Positions 31,809 through 43,480 are shown, numbered from the stretch's first letter. The stretch: 64,000 nt of DNA from Haliclona indistincta (GCA_964017065.1 OZ024790.1:1049218-1113217), one strand, 5' to 3'. The notes: generated by a model from the letters alone, not told the origin. A program made the numbers and translations.

Positions 31809-32108
31809 ATAAATCTACCATTTGAGATTAGAAACAATGACTATTGTGACTCAGTAACAATTTTATACACAATCAGTTGCTTATACACATGTATATGCTA
31901 TAACTGTTTGCACACTAGGTTAACAAAATGAAAATGAAAGTACATACATTGCGGGATGTTTTGACAGCAATTGCAAAGCCATGTTATGGTAAACAGCTCT
32001 TATCATTGAAAAGGCAGTTATGATAATTACAGTAAGATGATGATGTGTTCGATAGAAGTACTTCACTGGGACTTGCCTATCCTGTGATTACTATACTTTA
32101 CTAAACTA
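31809..32108 (-). promoter_or_regulatory. Orphan upstream region of a lost beta-helix gene
   Basis: About 300 bp matching the upstream flanks of genes 1-3 ('ataaatctacc', 'tttgcacactaggt', 'gccatgttatggtaaacagc', 'ctatactttactaaactat'). No coding sequence follows on the minus strand: repeat B begins instead. With the relic at 21676-21900 it outlines a gutted fifth gene. Confidence 0.7.
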
Positions 32109-33067
32109 TTAGGGAGTCACTACCGTGCCTATTAGGGAGTCACTACCGTGTAGGGATAAACGAGAAAACAAAATGGCGGCTACGTACAATGTATTTCCGT
32201 TCAAACGCTGATATTTCGCCTGGTGATGAAGTTTGTACGTCCAAAGACACTTAGATCTGCTCTTTGGCGTTGCCCCATCTTACAGTAGCAAGGAGATTGC
32301 TCGAAATGGTCGTAAATGTGACGAACCTCGAAACGGTGATAATCGAGTTTCGTCACATGATCTTCGTTTTCTTCTTCTTCAGCGCTCCTAGCGCCTTTAC
32401 TCGAGCAGTGCCGAGACCAAAACACCCACGAACAGTAATGAAATTCTCCTGGCAGGTGCCTTTGAACTTAGTTTTTTAGCGAAACGACTAAGCAAATTTG
32501 ACGAGTTCACGGTCACGAACAGTAGTCAGCTAAGTGTTAGACGCCATAATTATTGTTATTTTGATTACGCAATACGCACGTGACCAATCACACGATTTCT
32601 AGAAGTAGAGTATCGCCGTGTGGAGAGCTCATATTGGCGTTTGAAGTCTTCGAAGAACAACTCACCCAGTAAGCTCACCGTTCTGCTGCTTGCCAGATAG
32701 TATCACAGGCATACGGACTTTTCTATTGCAGAATGGGCGGGCTCGTATGCCTGCATCATGCATGAATGCATGAGATAGTTTCAGTATTTAAGAATAATAA
32801 AAATTATGAGCTACAAGTTAAAAAGCTCACATAAAGAATTATTATCAAACAGTAAACCAAACTAATGGTGGAAACAAAGAGGTGCCGGACTGTAAAAAAC
32901 ATTTGAAACTCACTGAAAAAGAAAAAAGGACACAAACAAGAAAATAAACAGATTTCTAACGAAATCAGAAGGATGTAGGGATAAAGAAATCTGCTACTGG
33001 TCCACAATGTAAATCAACAAGGAACTGGTAACACGATTGACTTGCTAACAGACCATAGATCCCTACA
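32109..33067 (+). mobile_element. Element A, copy 5
   Basis: The hairpin end is partly duplicated ('tattagggagtcactaccgt' occurs twice at 32107-32150). A YY1-like ATGGCGGC follows, then the usual interior, and only the first arm of the foldback; it stops at 'gatccctaca'. Confidence 0.75.
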
Positions 33068-33229
33068 GGGTGTCGGTATTCACTGGACTGGACTGGAATA
33101 CTGGACTGGAAAACCACACCCAAAATACGAAATATTCATGCATTTGACCACGCCCATGCACTAAATTTCCGTTCCAGTCAGTTACATCATCATGATCATG
33201 TAGGTCCATTTTGTTGATGTTTATACTAG
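33068..33229. repeat. Low-complexity 'actggactgga' repeat and spacer
   Basis: At 33078-33110 the unit 'actggactgga' is repeated imperfectly. No gene. Confidence 0.4.
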
Positions 33230-33252
33230 TTGGGCGTGGCCCGACCTCAGCC

Positions 33253-33474
33253 TTAACGGGAGGTCGGGTGTCACACGTTCATAAAAGTTGTTCCTTTGCT
33301 TGTTAGTAGTTGTTACAAGCAGGTGTTGTCATGGATATGATGTATTAGAGTTGCAGAAGGGTTAACATGTAGTGTTGTAAACATGTCCTGTAGAAATTTT
33401 GAAAATGATTGGACTGCACCAAATCGTGCAGTAGAACAATTAGAGTGAACGTGTGACACCCGACCTCCCGTTAA
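33253..33474. mobile_element. TTAA MITE of 214 bp nested in a palindrome
   Basis: Between TTAA (33253-33256) and TTAA (33471-33474) lie inverted ends CGGGAGGTCGGGTGTCACAC and GTGTGACACCCGACCTCCCG. The same flanking sequence without the insert, one TTAA only, is seen in the opposite arm of the palindrome near 34196-34222. This proves TTAA duplication. Confidence 0.85.
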
Positions 33475-34199
33475 GGTGGCGGTATACCCGTTTTTATGAA
33501 TATTAATGAGCGACTTTCTTTTATCTGCAGCTCGTGACAGAGCGACGCTAGCAGCGTGAAACTCGCTCTGATGCATCAATGAGTGTGTCTCAATGTATAA
33601 TGCAGCTTGAAACGTTGCACAATATTCTACCCCAAGGAATGATGTAGGAACAATCGACTCATCGTACGGATACGCATTTTTCACGCCAAAAATCTATCCT
33701 GACTAACCGTGCAGCAAAGGTTACCAGCTGAAATTCGACTCTTATAAACCATTTCTAGGTGCTGACGAAGAGTTTTGTTGACCCACGCTGAACGTAGCTG
33801 TTCTATGCATCGACAAACATGGACGTCACTGCAAAATCAGCCATGATTTAGAATGTAAAAGTGTTTTTCTTAAAATCAGAAAAGTAAATGCAGAAAACTC
33901 TTCAGCAGCACCTAGAAATGGTTTATAAGAGTCGAATTTCAGCTGGTAACCTTTGCTGCACGGTTAGTCAGGAGAGATTTTTGGCGTGAAAAATGCGTAT
34001 CCGTACGATGAGTCGATTGTTCCTACATCATTCCTTGGGGTAGAATATTGTGCAACGTTTCAAGCTGCATTATACATTGAGACACACTCATTGATGCATC
34101 AGAGCGAGTTTCACGCTGCTAGCGTTGCTCTGTCACGAGCTGCAGATAAAAGAAAGTCGCTAATTAATATTCATAAAAACGGGTATGCCGCCACCTTAA
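33471..34199. mobile_element. TTAA-bounded palindromic element, 729 bp
   Basis: It starts TTAAGGTGGCGGTATACC and ends with the near-complement ending CCGCCACCTTAA. The arms are highly similar for about 300 bp around a spacer of roughly 110 bp (about 33780-33890). Inverted similarity continues outside, to 33230 on the left and 34222 on the right. The ends resemble those of element D (22921-23813). Mirrored ORFs in the two arms are a by-product of the palindrome. Confidence 0.75.
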
Positions 34200-34222
34200 G
34201 GCCGAGGTCGGGCCACGCCCAA

Positions 34223-34480
34223 CCATGTTTATACTGGGCGCCGTTAGGTCCATACTGTGCAAGTTAGGCGAATACTGGGTGCCGTTAGACGTTAGGTGCA
34301 ATACTGTGGTCCATACTGTGCAAGTTAGGCAAATACTGGTCGCCGTTATGGCACCGGGTCAGTGTTAGGCGAAGGTTTTTAGGGTCTTGGGTTTGGGTTT
34401 AGTAGTTTCTTGTGCAAGACCACGCAAATAATGGCGCCATTTCTTATTTCCCATTTCCTCGTTTGCCGTTTCCGGTTTTA
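34223..34480. repeat. Imperfect tandem repeat 'atactgggcgccgttagg'
   Basis: From about 34228 to 34360 a unit carrying 'atactgg(g)cgccgtta' and 'ccatactgtgcaagttaggc' is repeated three times with variation. The rest holds nothing recognised. Confidence 0.55.
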
Positions 34481-34617
34481 CCAGTACCCAGTGGCGGATC
34501 TACAGGGGCCAGCCCCCCTAAATTATTAAAATTATAAACCACACAATGACAAACCTTGTAACATGAATAAATTATGACCCCCAAGCACCTCAGACCAGTT
34601 CCGCCACTGCCAGTACC
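34481..34617. mobile_element. hAT-type MITE of 121 bp with perfect 8-bp target duplication
   Basis: Element 34489-34609 has ends CAGTGGCGGATC and TTCCGCCACTG and is flanked by 'ccagtacc' on both sides. The CAGTGGCGGA end is common among hAT MITEs. It is the smallest element found here and lies 139 bp upstream of the HSPA12-like ATG. Confidence 0.88.
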
Positions 34618-34755
34618 GGTACCCGCGCTAGCTTTTGTCACTACTAAGTCGTGATCATGCAACAACAACACTGAATGGTGTAAAGGGTAAGTTCCCCGAG
34701 GATTTCCGGCCTAGCTCTGACCATAGATAACCGAGCCAAGTCCTGGACTCGTACA

Positions 34756-37700
34756 ATGGCTACTTGTTCAGAAACTAGTTTGCTTGCAGCACCTGCTGCG
34801 CGAAACACTGTTTCATTGAAGAGTCAGCGAGACCTGCCAATTGCTGCAGTGGACTTCGGAACAACATTTTGTTCCTTGGCTTACTCCCTGTCAGATGCTG
34901 ACACGGTCAAACTTGTCGATCTTAATCCAATGAAAGTTCGCGTTCCAACAGCGTTGTTGCTAAAGCACTCGCCAAATGGCACTCTGTGTACTTGTGAGTT
35001 TGGCTTTGATGCCCAGACTAGCGTCACTACACTTGTTGGTGAAGAGCGAAAGACACACCTGTATTTTGAGCTTGTGAAGATGCTGCTTCATAATCACGAT
35101 ACAGTAAGTCGTGATACTGATCTGTTACATGTACACAATTAATTTTACACTCTTTTTTGTAGAAAGGAGGCATTATCAATCTACCAGTGCCCTCACTAAC
35201 TGGAGAGCAGTACTATTTAGTGGAAGTGATTGCATTTGTTCTAAAGCACCTTAAGAGCAAGATGGCTGATGAGCTGTCCAGGGTTGCTCCCAAATTAAAA
35301 ACCTATGAGATGCACTGGGTGATCACAGTGCCTGCCATATGGAAGCCTGATGGCAAGCAAATAATGAGAGAGGCAGCATACATGGTACGTATACTCCGGC
35401 TAGTATAGTATACTTGTACCATAGGAAGCCTTATTTTCAAAGGCACTGCCAGTGGTATATTTCAGATATACCACGGAAAGTCACATGATTTCCTGTGGAA
35501 TAACAGGATATTCCACTGGGCAAAAAAATCATAGAAATGATCTACCTTCCAGAGAGAAAAATAGGAAGGGGTGAGAGTTGTGAGTCAACCTCACCAGTAA
35601 ACTATAAAGAGTGCGCAATTCGCCCTTATTTATCCTATAGAAACCTACAGACACCAGTGGGCATTGTGGTTGCCATGGTACAAGTCAGTTATACCATGGC
35701 TACCCGTGGTGTATCACGAATACACCACGGGTAGCCATGGTATAACATATACGTACACCATGCATGGAGCATAGTTACATCAAGGCCGTATTGAGAAAGA
35801 GGGCATGCAACTGCCTTAGGATATCAAAATATCTATTGTTACTAAAAATAAACATCGATAATCAATAATAACATCAATAATCATCAATAAACATCAATTA
35901 TTAAACTCCGTATTATCGTTGTCGATAGGCAATGATTATTATGTAGGGATGACCTCGAACTAAGATGGCGGCTACTCATGTGTGAAAATGAGTTTTCACA
36001 CATATCTCTATTGTTATACAGTTCTACTGCATTTTGAGTATCTCTAAGTGAATCTTAAGTGTAAGCGCTTGTAGAAAGTCTATGAAAGTCGCCGGGACTG
36101 CTTGCTTGATGATGAAAATCAAGATGGCGACTCTCAGAGAGCCGTTGCAGATCATCGCTGTTTTAGCGTTTTTCTAGATTCCAGACGTCTAAGATTGATC
36201 AGACGTTTGTTCATAGCATGAAAATACCTTTGGCGAAGTTGCTAGACGTTGTTAAAGTGGTAAACTGAAATCGCCGCCCACACAAAATTGTTCCTTCTTT
36301 CTTTCTTCTTTAACTCTTTAGTGACTGAATTATTTTGACGAAAATTTTGACTTGCTCTAAACTGACAGTTTGTCTTGCATTTTCTACAACATGCAGTACG
36401 CTAGCTGTTCCAAACTAGCACTCTTTTTTCCTGGTATGTCAAAGTTTACTACCATGTACTAAAGTCTGAGTTGGCCACTCCCACTTCGGAACTGAAGCCG
36501 CTTGAGTGCTGCGACCTCGTCATTTTCCAGCCAATTTTGGTCTTCGTTTAGCCCTTGTGACTGATACAAAAACCTGGTGGTGTCCAGGTGAGCAAACAGC
36601 ATAGTTTAGACCATATTCTATGCCCAAGTATGCATTTCCGGGCATCCTGAAGCCTTAAAATGCCAAAAGTGGTGAGGGGCTCCGCCCCTTCAAACCCTGG
36701 GATAACAGGGGGACACCCCCTTTAAAATTCCCCCCGTGCTGTACGTTTTAGTGGGGAGGGCGCGCCGAAAAACAGTGGGTTTTTTCAGGTAAAGTCATAT
36801 TTTGCAATTCAACTTGATTTGACCTTTTCTAGAGCATTTTTTGCACTTTTTATGACGTCTAGAGTAGGTGGAGTCAATTATGACGGATAAATCCGCTATA
36901 GGCCTTAAAGGGTTAAACGACCCTAGTGCTGTTATGAGCTAACGAATCACTACCAAACCTGCACCATCGCACGTGTATATATCTGGAATAGTGCACTTAC
37001 TTCTTAGATAGGCATCTAAAACTACCAGTTTTGAAACAGCTTCGCTTTGTCTCTGCTCTAGATCTCATGGCTCTGGACGCTTCAGCGCGCAAGCTAGAGG
37101 TATGAAAATTTAAGCAGTACTATACCCTGGGTAACACTGTTCTGTCGTCAGATAACCCAGGCACGAACAAGTGGCATGAGTGGCAAAACTTCGGGCTGGC
37201 TATACATACTCCGACACCACGCTACAGCGTAAGCTGTACTTTAAACGGAACCCTGTGCTGTTGAAAACTGGGCATTGGACATTGTAAAAAGCTAGAAGCC
37301 TTTGTGATCGTGATATCGACATCAACTAGGCGTGTCTACTCGAGTCCTTTATTCTGGACTCGGTAGGCTTCCAGCCATGATCATCATACGATAATAACAT
37401 TCCATGTTGTTCCTTGACTAGAGGCTATGCACCTTCTCATCTACTAATTACTAGTAACTGCTACTCACAGAGCTGTAAAAATGAAATAATAACTATAGCA
37501 TAGAATACAGGTGATCAAAAAAGTAACAGGAACAAGTAAAGTAAAAAGTTTTAATAAAAAAAATAAAAGTTGTAGGGACGACTCTTGCAAAAGTAAAGGA
37601 ACAAGATGGGATAATGCTTGCAAAAGTAAAGGAACAAGATGGGATGATGCTTGAAAAAGTAAAGGGAACAAGATGGAATAGTGCTTGCAAAAGTAAACGT

Positions 37701-40700
37701 CCCAAGTATCATTACATCAGCGGCTTGAATCGAAGAGGAGGACATAGTCTGATGAAGCAATAGATTGTCAATTGTTTACAACTGATGAAGGCCACGACAT
37801 AGGGAGAGGATTCCGCATTTATTGCAGGTCATGACAGCAATTAAGCCGCTGAGTGTAGGGATACTTGCGACTTTTACTTTTGCAAGCACTATTCCATCTT
37901 GTTCCTTTACTTTTTCAAGCACTTGTTTACTTTACGTTTAGTATACAGTACATACGTCAGTACGTATGCTGAGAGTGTACAGAAATGGCGACGTAGTGAC
38001 AGTAGTAGCTGCTCGCCTTTCAGGCTTGTCTGTAACCGCTAGACGATTGCTTGCTTGTCGCCATGCGCGAGGGGAGGCACACTATAGTAGCTAGCGCATT
38101 CTTCAAGCTAGAAATCTGAAATTCGTGAGACTGTCGCTGCCCGCTAAAGCCAAGAGCAGCAGTGAATTGTTTTATCTGTAGTAGGAGAACACCGGCGTAG
38201 GACTGGTATGCGCCGCTGTGCCTGGGCAGTCGGATCGCCAATGGACAGGAAGTAAATCAAACGCATACAATTTTATTTGCAACGCGGGTTATGAATTTGA
38301 AGAGCTCATTATAAATTCATAGTCTGATGAAGCAATAGATTGTCAATTGTTTACAACTGATGAAGGCCACGACATAGGGAGAGGATTCCGCATTTGTTCC
38401 AGTTTGCATAAAATACACAGCTATCTTTTTCCTCTACATACCAACAGGTGCATATCCTTTGCGTTTAAGCCACAAACGCGGAGCCAGGCCTTTTCATTGT
38501 TAAACCAGAGGCCTAGAACTGTGCTGTAAAAAAGGCGTCCGAAAAGCATTTTGGGATAATTGAACGAGATTGAACTTATTCATACTACTAGAACATGCTT
38601 TGAACTGTAATAAAACTAAATTTGAAGTTTTCTTGAGCATTCTGCTTTGCATGACAGCAACCAGCACATTCCCGAGGGATTACAATACAACCACACCCCT
38701 GTATAGTAAGCCTAAAATGATTCTTTAATGGATTATTATAGTTTTCCAGAAATAGAAAGGACAGAGCTGTTTTGAGATGGTGCTGTGGTCCTGTGTCAAA
38801 CGCATCTGCATCAGCTTCAAAGCAATGGAATGACGACGGCGATAACCAGAGTCAAACACATGCATGGCGTGTCTTTAGCTTTAAATCACAGCAGACACAT
38901 GTTGATCATCTGTAGCAGTGTAAAGATGATAATAATCTGGTTGAAAGAAAAAATATAATCCACGTACACATAACCACAAAGTGCTGTATAGATACAGTAC
39001 ATGTAAGCTAAGACTGCATTTGTCTCAGTAGATTTGGCAACATAGAACATACCATATGCATTTGAAAGCATTGCAGGTATACAATGTGAGCAAAACCTTT
39101 ACCAAGAGTAACTGGCATGTACAGTATGATACAAAGTATATCGGACGATAATGAGGTACAATCTCATAGCAAAGGGCTATTCTTCAGGAATCAAAGCATG
39201 TAAGCATGAACAGTGACCAAAGGTTAACTCACAACTGAATTTTGACTGCATCTGAGTGAGTTTAAACAGCAATATTATAAATTATACAATCGTATACATC
39301 AAGCCAATTACTCATACAAAATGCGTCCGAATGTCATTTTGGAATAACGATACCAGCATTATAAAATTATTTGCTGTACTAAACTGTCACACATGCACCT
39401 ACCACATCTTCCAATAACAGCTTGTCGCACACTTCTCACACGAGATGGTTGTGAATACTTTGGGAATTGACACTGGACGATGTAGAGACCACACGGCGGT
39501 TGACGTACTCTAGTATACCAGTCTTGCACGAATAACCTTCTCTTGGTCTATGTACTAACACTAGAGACCATTGGCACTTGGATTTGATAGATAGCTGCGT
39601 GCTTTGCCTCTTCAAATCTCGGCCAGAGAGAGTTTTTCTACACTCACCAGGTAGTCGTTTTTAGCCCGCTTTCTACTGCGGAAGTTGACGTCATAGTGCA
39701 AATAAATTCATGTGATCTTACCATTGGCGATCCGACTGTGGGATCGCGGGACAAGCTGCATCTAAACTAAATAAACGTCATTAGTTACCACCTCCTTTTT
39801 ACTACGTCAGCAATTGATGGGTGTAACTTCTAATTTTAGTAACAATAAATATTTCGATATCCTCCTACGGGAGTGATTGACGGTTGCATGCCCTCTTTCT
39901 CCTCTTTCTCTGGTTACATGGAATACAATATTGCTGACATACTCATCAGGAGCATAATGAGAGTCACTCTTATTCTCACTCTTACTCCTGATCTCACTTT
40001 ATATAATGTACTTATTATTGATAATGCAGGCAAGCTTACTCAATGATGAAGAAGGCATATCTAAGTTAACTCCTTATGGGGAAAAAGTTGTTCGGAGTGA
40101 AGTTATCACCAACAGCCATCAGTTAACTCTAGCATTGGAACCCGAGTGTGTAGCTATCTATTGCAAGAATCTTCCTAATGATCGAATTGCGTACGCTGAC
40201 AAGAAAATAATCCCTGAAAATGTCAAGAGCTACCTCATCCTTGACATAGGTGGCGGCACTGTCGATATAACAGCAATAACAAAGGTTAGGAGTGACAGTG
40301 TCGTCGACTTAACCATGGTTAAGAGTGATCAAGACAGTCTAACATCCTTAACCAAGTTTAAAGGTGTCACCTATGAAGTTGTGGTACCACCAACTGGAAA
40401 CGATTTCGGAGGAAACATAGTGAACCAGCTTTTCGAAAAATTCTTGTGGGAAACTGTGAATGACGATCGTTTTGAGCAACTATTGAAGAAAGGAAAGAAA
40501 AACGGACGACATGAAGAATACAAAGCAATGTTGCAAAAGATCGTTCATCATGATTTTGAAGCCCTGAAGGTGAGCTTTGGTGAAAAAGAAAGTTACATGC
40601 TACCTGTGACAAGCGATGCCAAGCCTGCCGTACGCTACCATGCAGATGAATCACAAGCATGTTTCCTTACAGAAATATTCAGATTGAAGCTTCCTCCCGA

Positions 40701-41496
40701 ATTTCTTGATTTTTATAAGGCAAATAAAATATATAAACAACTCCAGAAAGGTTCTGGTGTACGTATTAAAGAAGGGATACTTATGATCTCATCTTCGAAG
40801 ATGGCAAGCTTCTTTGAGCCTGTATTGCAGGACATGGCTGGTTGTGTCAAAAAATTTACCAATGAGATCACCAGGAAAGATCCTTTTGACATTGCGTTTA
40901 TTGCAGGTGGCTTTGGCGGATGTAAATACGTTTATAGTTTTCTGAAAAGAATACTAGATGATAACCTTCCACTTCTAGTACCTACTAATCATAAGCTTGC
41001 TGTTGCTATGGGTGCAGTGCAGTATGCCCGTGCCCCTCAGGTTATAATGAAACGTACAATGGATGCTTCATATGGCGTACGAGTTTGCCAAAAATATGAC
41101 AAAGAGAGGCATACAACTAGTCATGCCTATTTTGGCAAAGATGGTGATCCATACTGTGGCGACATTTTCAAACTCTTTGTTGCAGCTGGTCATTCTGTTA
41201 ATACCACCGATGTGTTTACTACTGTAGTGACACCACAAGATGACTCTGATACAGAAGCTAAGATCAGTATCTATAGGTCCAGCAGTCCAACAGTAAAGTA
41301 CACTGATGATGAAGGCGTACAAAAAATAGGAGAAATTAGGCTCAATGTTCCTAATCCAGATATCCTAAGAGTTGAAGAACGTAAAATCGAAGTTTCGATG
41401 AGCTTCAGTTCAACTGAGATCAAGGTCCAAGCACATGCTCTGTATCTTCCTTACAATCCTCAGGTGACAGCAGCTCTTGACTTCCTCACCAAGTGA
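34756..41496 (+). CDS. HSPA12-like Hsp70-family protein, three exons
   Basis: Exons 34756-35103, 35163-35384 and 40030-41496 join in phase 0 with GT-AG borders (gtaagt...gtag and gtacgt...gcag) and give 678 residues, the usual HSPA12 length. The actin-like ATPase motifs are in place: DFGTT at 33-37 (phosphate 1), VITVPAIWKPDGK in exon 2, LDIGGGTVDI at about 261-270 (phosphate 2), IAGGFGG at about 481-487 (adenosine). No Hsp70 substrate-binding domain or EEVD tail is seen, as expected for this divergent subfamily. It is probably a cytosolic ATPase; its client is unknown. Exon 1 was duplicated into the array (6904-7113). Intron 2 is 4.6 kb and full of repeats. Confidence 0.92.
35417..35760. mobile_element. 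Short inverted-repeat element (family P) in HSPA12 intron 2
   Basis: It contains hairpins 'gtggtatatttcagatatacc' and, at about 35690-35745, a palindrome around 'ggtgtatcacgaatacacc'. Blocks such as 'gatttcctgtggaat' and 'gtgagtcaac' recur in the same order in the loop of the large palindrome (59593-59890). No coding sequence. Confidence 0.55.
35917..37075 (-). mobile_element. Repeat B, copy 2, split by TTAA element C
   Basis: Reverse of 31262-31808: terminal 'gataggcaatgatta', AAGATGGCGGC (35962-35972), AAGATGGCGA (36121-36130), and continuation at 36917-37075. Element C (36310-36916) lies inside; copy 1 of B shows the uninterrupted sequence at about 31405-31425. Confidence 0.65.
36310..36916. 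mobile_element. TTAA-flanked element C, copy 2
   Basis: Bounded by TTAA at 36310-36313 and 36913-36916. It is similar in reverse to 21983-22527 ('ggaactgaagccgcttgagt', 'gaggggctccgcccct'). The host repeat B copy 1 has 'ttcttctttcaacgag' where this insertion sits. Confidence 0.7.
37573..38400. repeat. Foldback with tandem subterminal units and a 75-bp direct repeat
   Basis: A unit of about 34 bp ('gcttgcaaaagtaaaggaac'...) repeats at 37584-37697, and inverted copies are at 37866-37930. A separate block of about 75 bp beginning 'agtctgatgaagcaataga' occurs at 37748-37823 and again at 38322-38397. No gene is seen. All lie in HSPA12 intron 2. Confidence 0.65.
38401..40029. other. Rest of HSPA12 intron 2
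   Basis: Mostly unique-looking non-coding sequence. An 18-bp inverted pair ('cagtcggatcgccaatgg' at 38226-38243, complement at 39721-39738) hints at another decayed element. It ends with the 3' splice site 'ttattgataatgcag'. Confidence 0.5.
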
Positions 41497-41724
41497 AATG
41501 ATACGGATATTGCGGACACAGAACTTGTTTGTCAATATTAACTAGATATTATTTTACTATGCAGTGGATAAAAAACCTTATTGTTGTAATAACTTCTTGT
41601 TCAGACTTTTGTAGTGCAAATCTCCAATATTTTTTTTGTAAAAAAAATTGTACGCAATAATTTTGAGCAAAAATTTGTTTTGAGCAAAATTTTGAAGGGA
41701 GTTTATTTTAGGGGGCGTGACAAC
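41497..41724. other. Downstream flank of the HSPA12-like gene
   Basis: AT-rich. No canonical AATAAA was found close to the stop. No gene. Confidence 0.4.
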
Positions 41725-42304
41725 ATGAACAAGTCCAGCATCAGAGAGGCGAATGAACACCTGCAGAAGCTGCACAGCCGTATCTACGACCTAGAGAGCA
41801 AGCTATAGCTACAGGCGATGCATATAGAAGAGCTACAACGGAAGAATACGGAGCTCACCGAAGAACTACGGCAGGAAAGAGAAGAACACGGCAGTGTAAT
41901 GGCAGCCAAAGAGGAGGAGTCCTCACAAGCGATCAGTCGCCTTGAATCACAGCTACAAAAATTACTAGAGTCAGCCGAGGAGAGATGCCGCCGTGATCAA
42001 GCTAGAAGCAAAATCGAGACTGTTTTATGAAGTAGCTGAACACAAATATGCATTGAGCAGAATACTAGAGCTGCTGGAAGAGGTCAGTGATATGAAGTCA
42101 CGTGAGCTAGACAAGGAATCACGTGATTCACATTCTTCACAAACTCAAGATGGTGCTCTAGCAATGTCTAACGGACAACAGACGAACTCATCAAAGACAA
42201 TAGATCATGACACTTCTACAGCTAGTAAAGCGGTTTTCCAAGATCTTGCAACAATCAACCGTCAACGGCCGACCGTGAACGAGGGCTACGCATGCGCAAT
42301 GTGA
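41725..42304 (+). pseudogene. Coiled-coil coding remnant
   Basis: Starting with ATG at 41725, heptad-rich sequence (NEHLQKLHSRIYDLESKL) meets a TAG at 41806, continues in the same frame (MHIEELQRKNTELTEELRQE), then needs a frame change near 42000 to continue as EHKYALSRILELLEEV and a polar tail ending at 42304. A single ancestral protein with a long coiled coil explains all three pieces. One stop and one frameshift argue for a dead gene, though an unseen splice could bypass them. The family is not recognised. It lies between HSPA12 and the cathepsin remnant. Confidence 0.5.
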
Positions 42305-43132
42305 TCTCAAGAGGAACTGATGCAGCTCTCAGATCTCTTATGACAGCTAGGTAGCTCAAATCACGGTAGAAGGAAGTAGTAGTCGTCTAATTCTAACTTC
42401 TCCGCAGGTGTAAACAGTTGTTATCTTCTCACAAGCAGAGTTACGAACACGCATGCACGCGACGCTTGACGGTACAGTATTGCAAGATCTCGGAAAACCG
42501 CTGTACCAACTCCACTTCATCATGTGGTCACTCACTAGATGACTCGTGATAGTGACTGACTGAGTATACATAATGATAGTGTGTCATACATTATTTGTCT
42601 TTAAGCTATAAACCCATAAGTTCAACTTTAGGCTGTGATTATTTCGTATGCAGCTTTCGATTTAATTTACACACTAACAATTCAATGGACTAGCTGTATC
42701 TGTTGTCAGGGCAAGATGCTGCACCATATAGTTGTTACACACAACTTATCTTTTATGATGTTTTCAGCAAATCTTGATCCCTCTATGCGCACATCAAATG
42801 GGTCGCCATAATACCTCTTCACTGTCAATAGTTACTCTTATTACAAGAGCATATAGGGCAGCTGAGCAATTGCAAGACTGAGATGATGAACCGATTATAG
42901 AACCATAGTGAACACTTTATATAAATGTTTGACAGACAGATCAACAGATAGTACAGGATGGATCTGTTGTAGCCAGTAAGAACCACACCTGGTCACATGG
43001 AATTATTCGACATCGCTACCAACTATATATCTAATCATGTCAACACCTGCTTCTTCATGAATGATTACATTGTTCTGTAAACTGTGTACTCAGCTAAGGT
43101 CACATCATAGATATTATCTATGGTCACATAAT
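42305..43132. other. Intergenic region without recognised feature
   Basis: No ORF, repeat or RNA gene that I can support. Confidence 0.4.
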
Positions 43133-43480
43133 TAAGTAAAATCTTGGGTTGCAATAGAGAAAAACGAAGCAGCGATGATAAATGCACTCGTCCAGCATGG
43201 TCCACTATCCATCAGTCTCAATGCTCAACAGCTGCAGTTCTATCAGCATGGTGTATGGAACCCTCCTCACTGTGCACATGATACCTTTGACCTGAATCAT
43301 GCTGTGCTGCTAGTAGGTTATGGTACTGAGGAGGGAGTCAATGGCCGCAATGAACCATACTGGCTTATAAAGAACAGTTGGGGTGTGAAATGGGGTATTG
43401 ATGGGTACTTCAAGTTGTCTCGAGGCAATGGAACATGTGGTGTGGATCAAGATGTCACCTCTGCTATACTGCAGTGACAC
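43133..43480 (+). pseudogene. Cathepsin C-terminal fragment
   Basis: Very close to the last third of the gene at 14460 (from KSWITVEKN to the stop). His and Asn of the active site remain (LNHAVLLVGYG, IKNSWG), but the signal peptide, propeptide and catalytic Cys are absent and the left edge has no splice-acceptor context that I trust. It is a truncated paralogue. Its downstream flank continues into the beta-helix pseudogene, exactly as in the intact unit. Confidence 0.85.

Noticed and set aside
33313..34267. Two mirrored ORFs starting MKNAYPYDESIVPTSFLG
   Set aside because: They are the same sequence read from both arms of a palindrome and have no recognised domain; more simply explained by the repeat.
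43133..43480. Functional short cathepsin
   Set aside because: Lacks signal peptide, propeptide and catalytic cysteine; the left edge looks like a truncation rather than an exon border.
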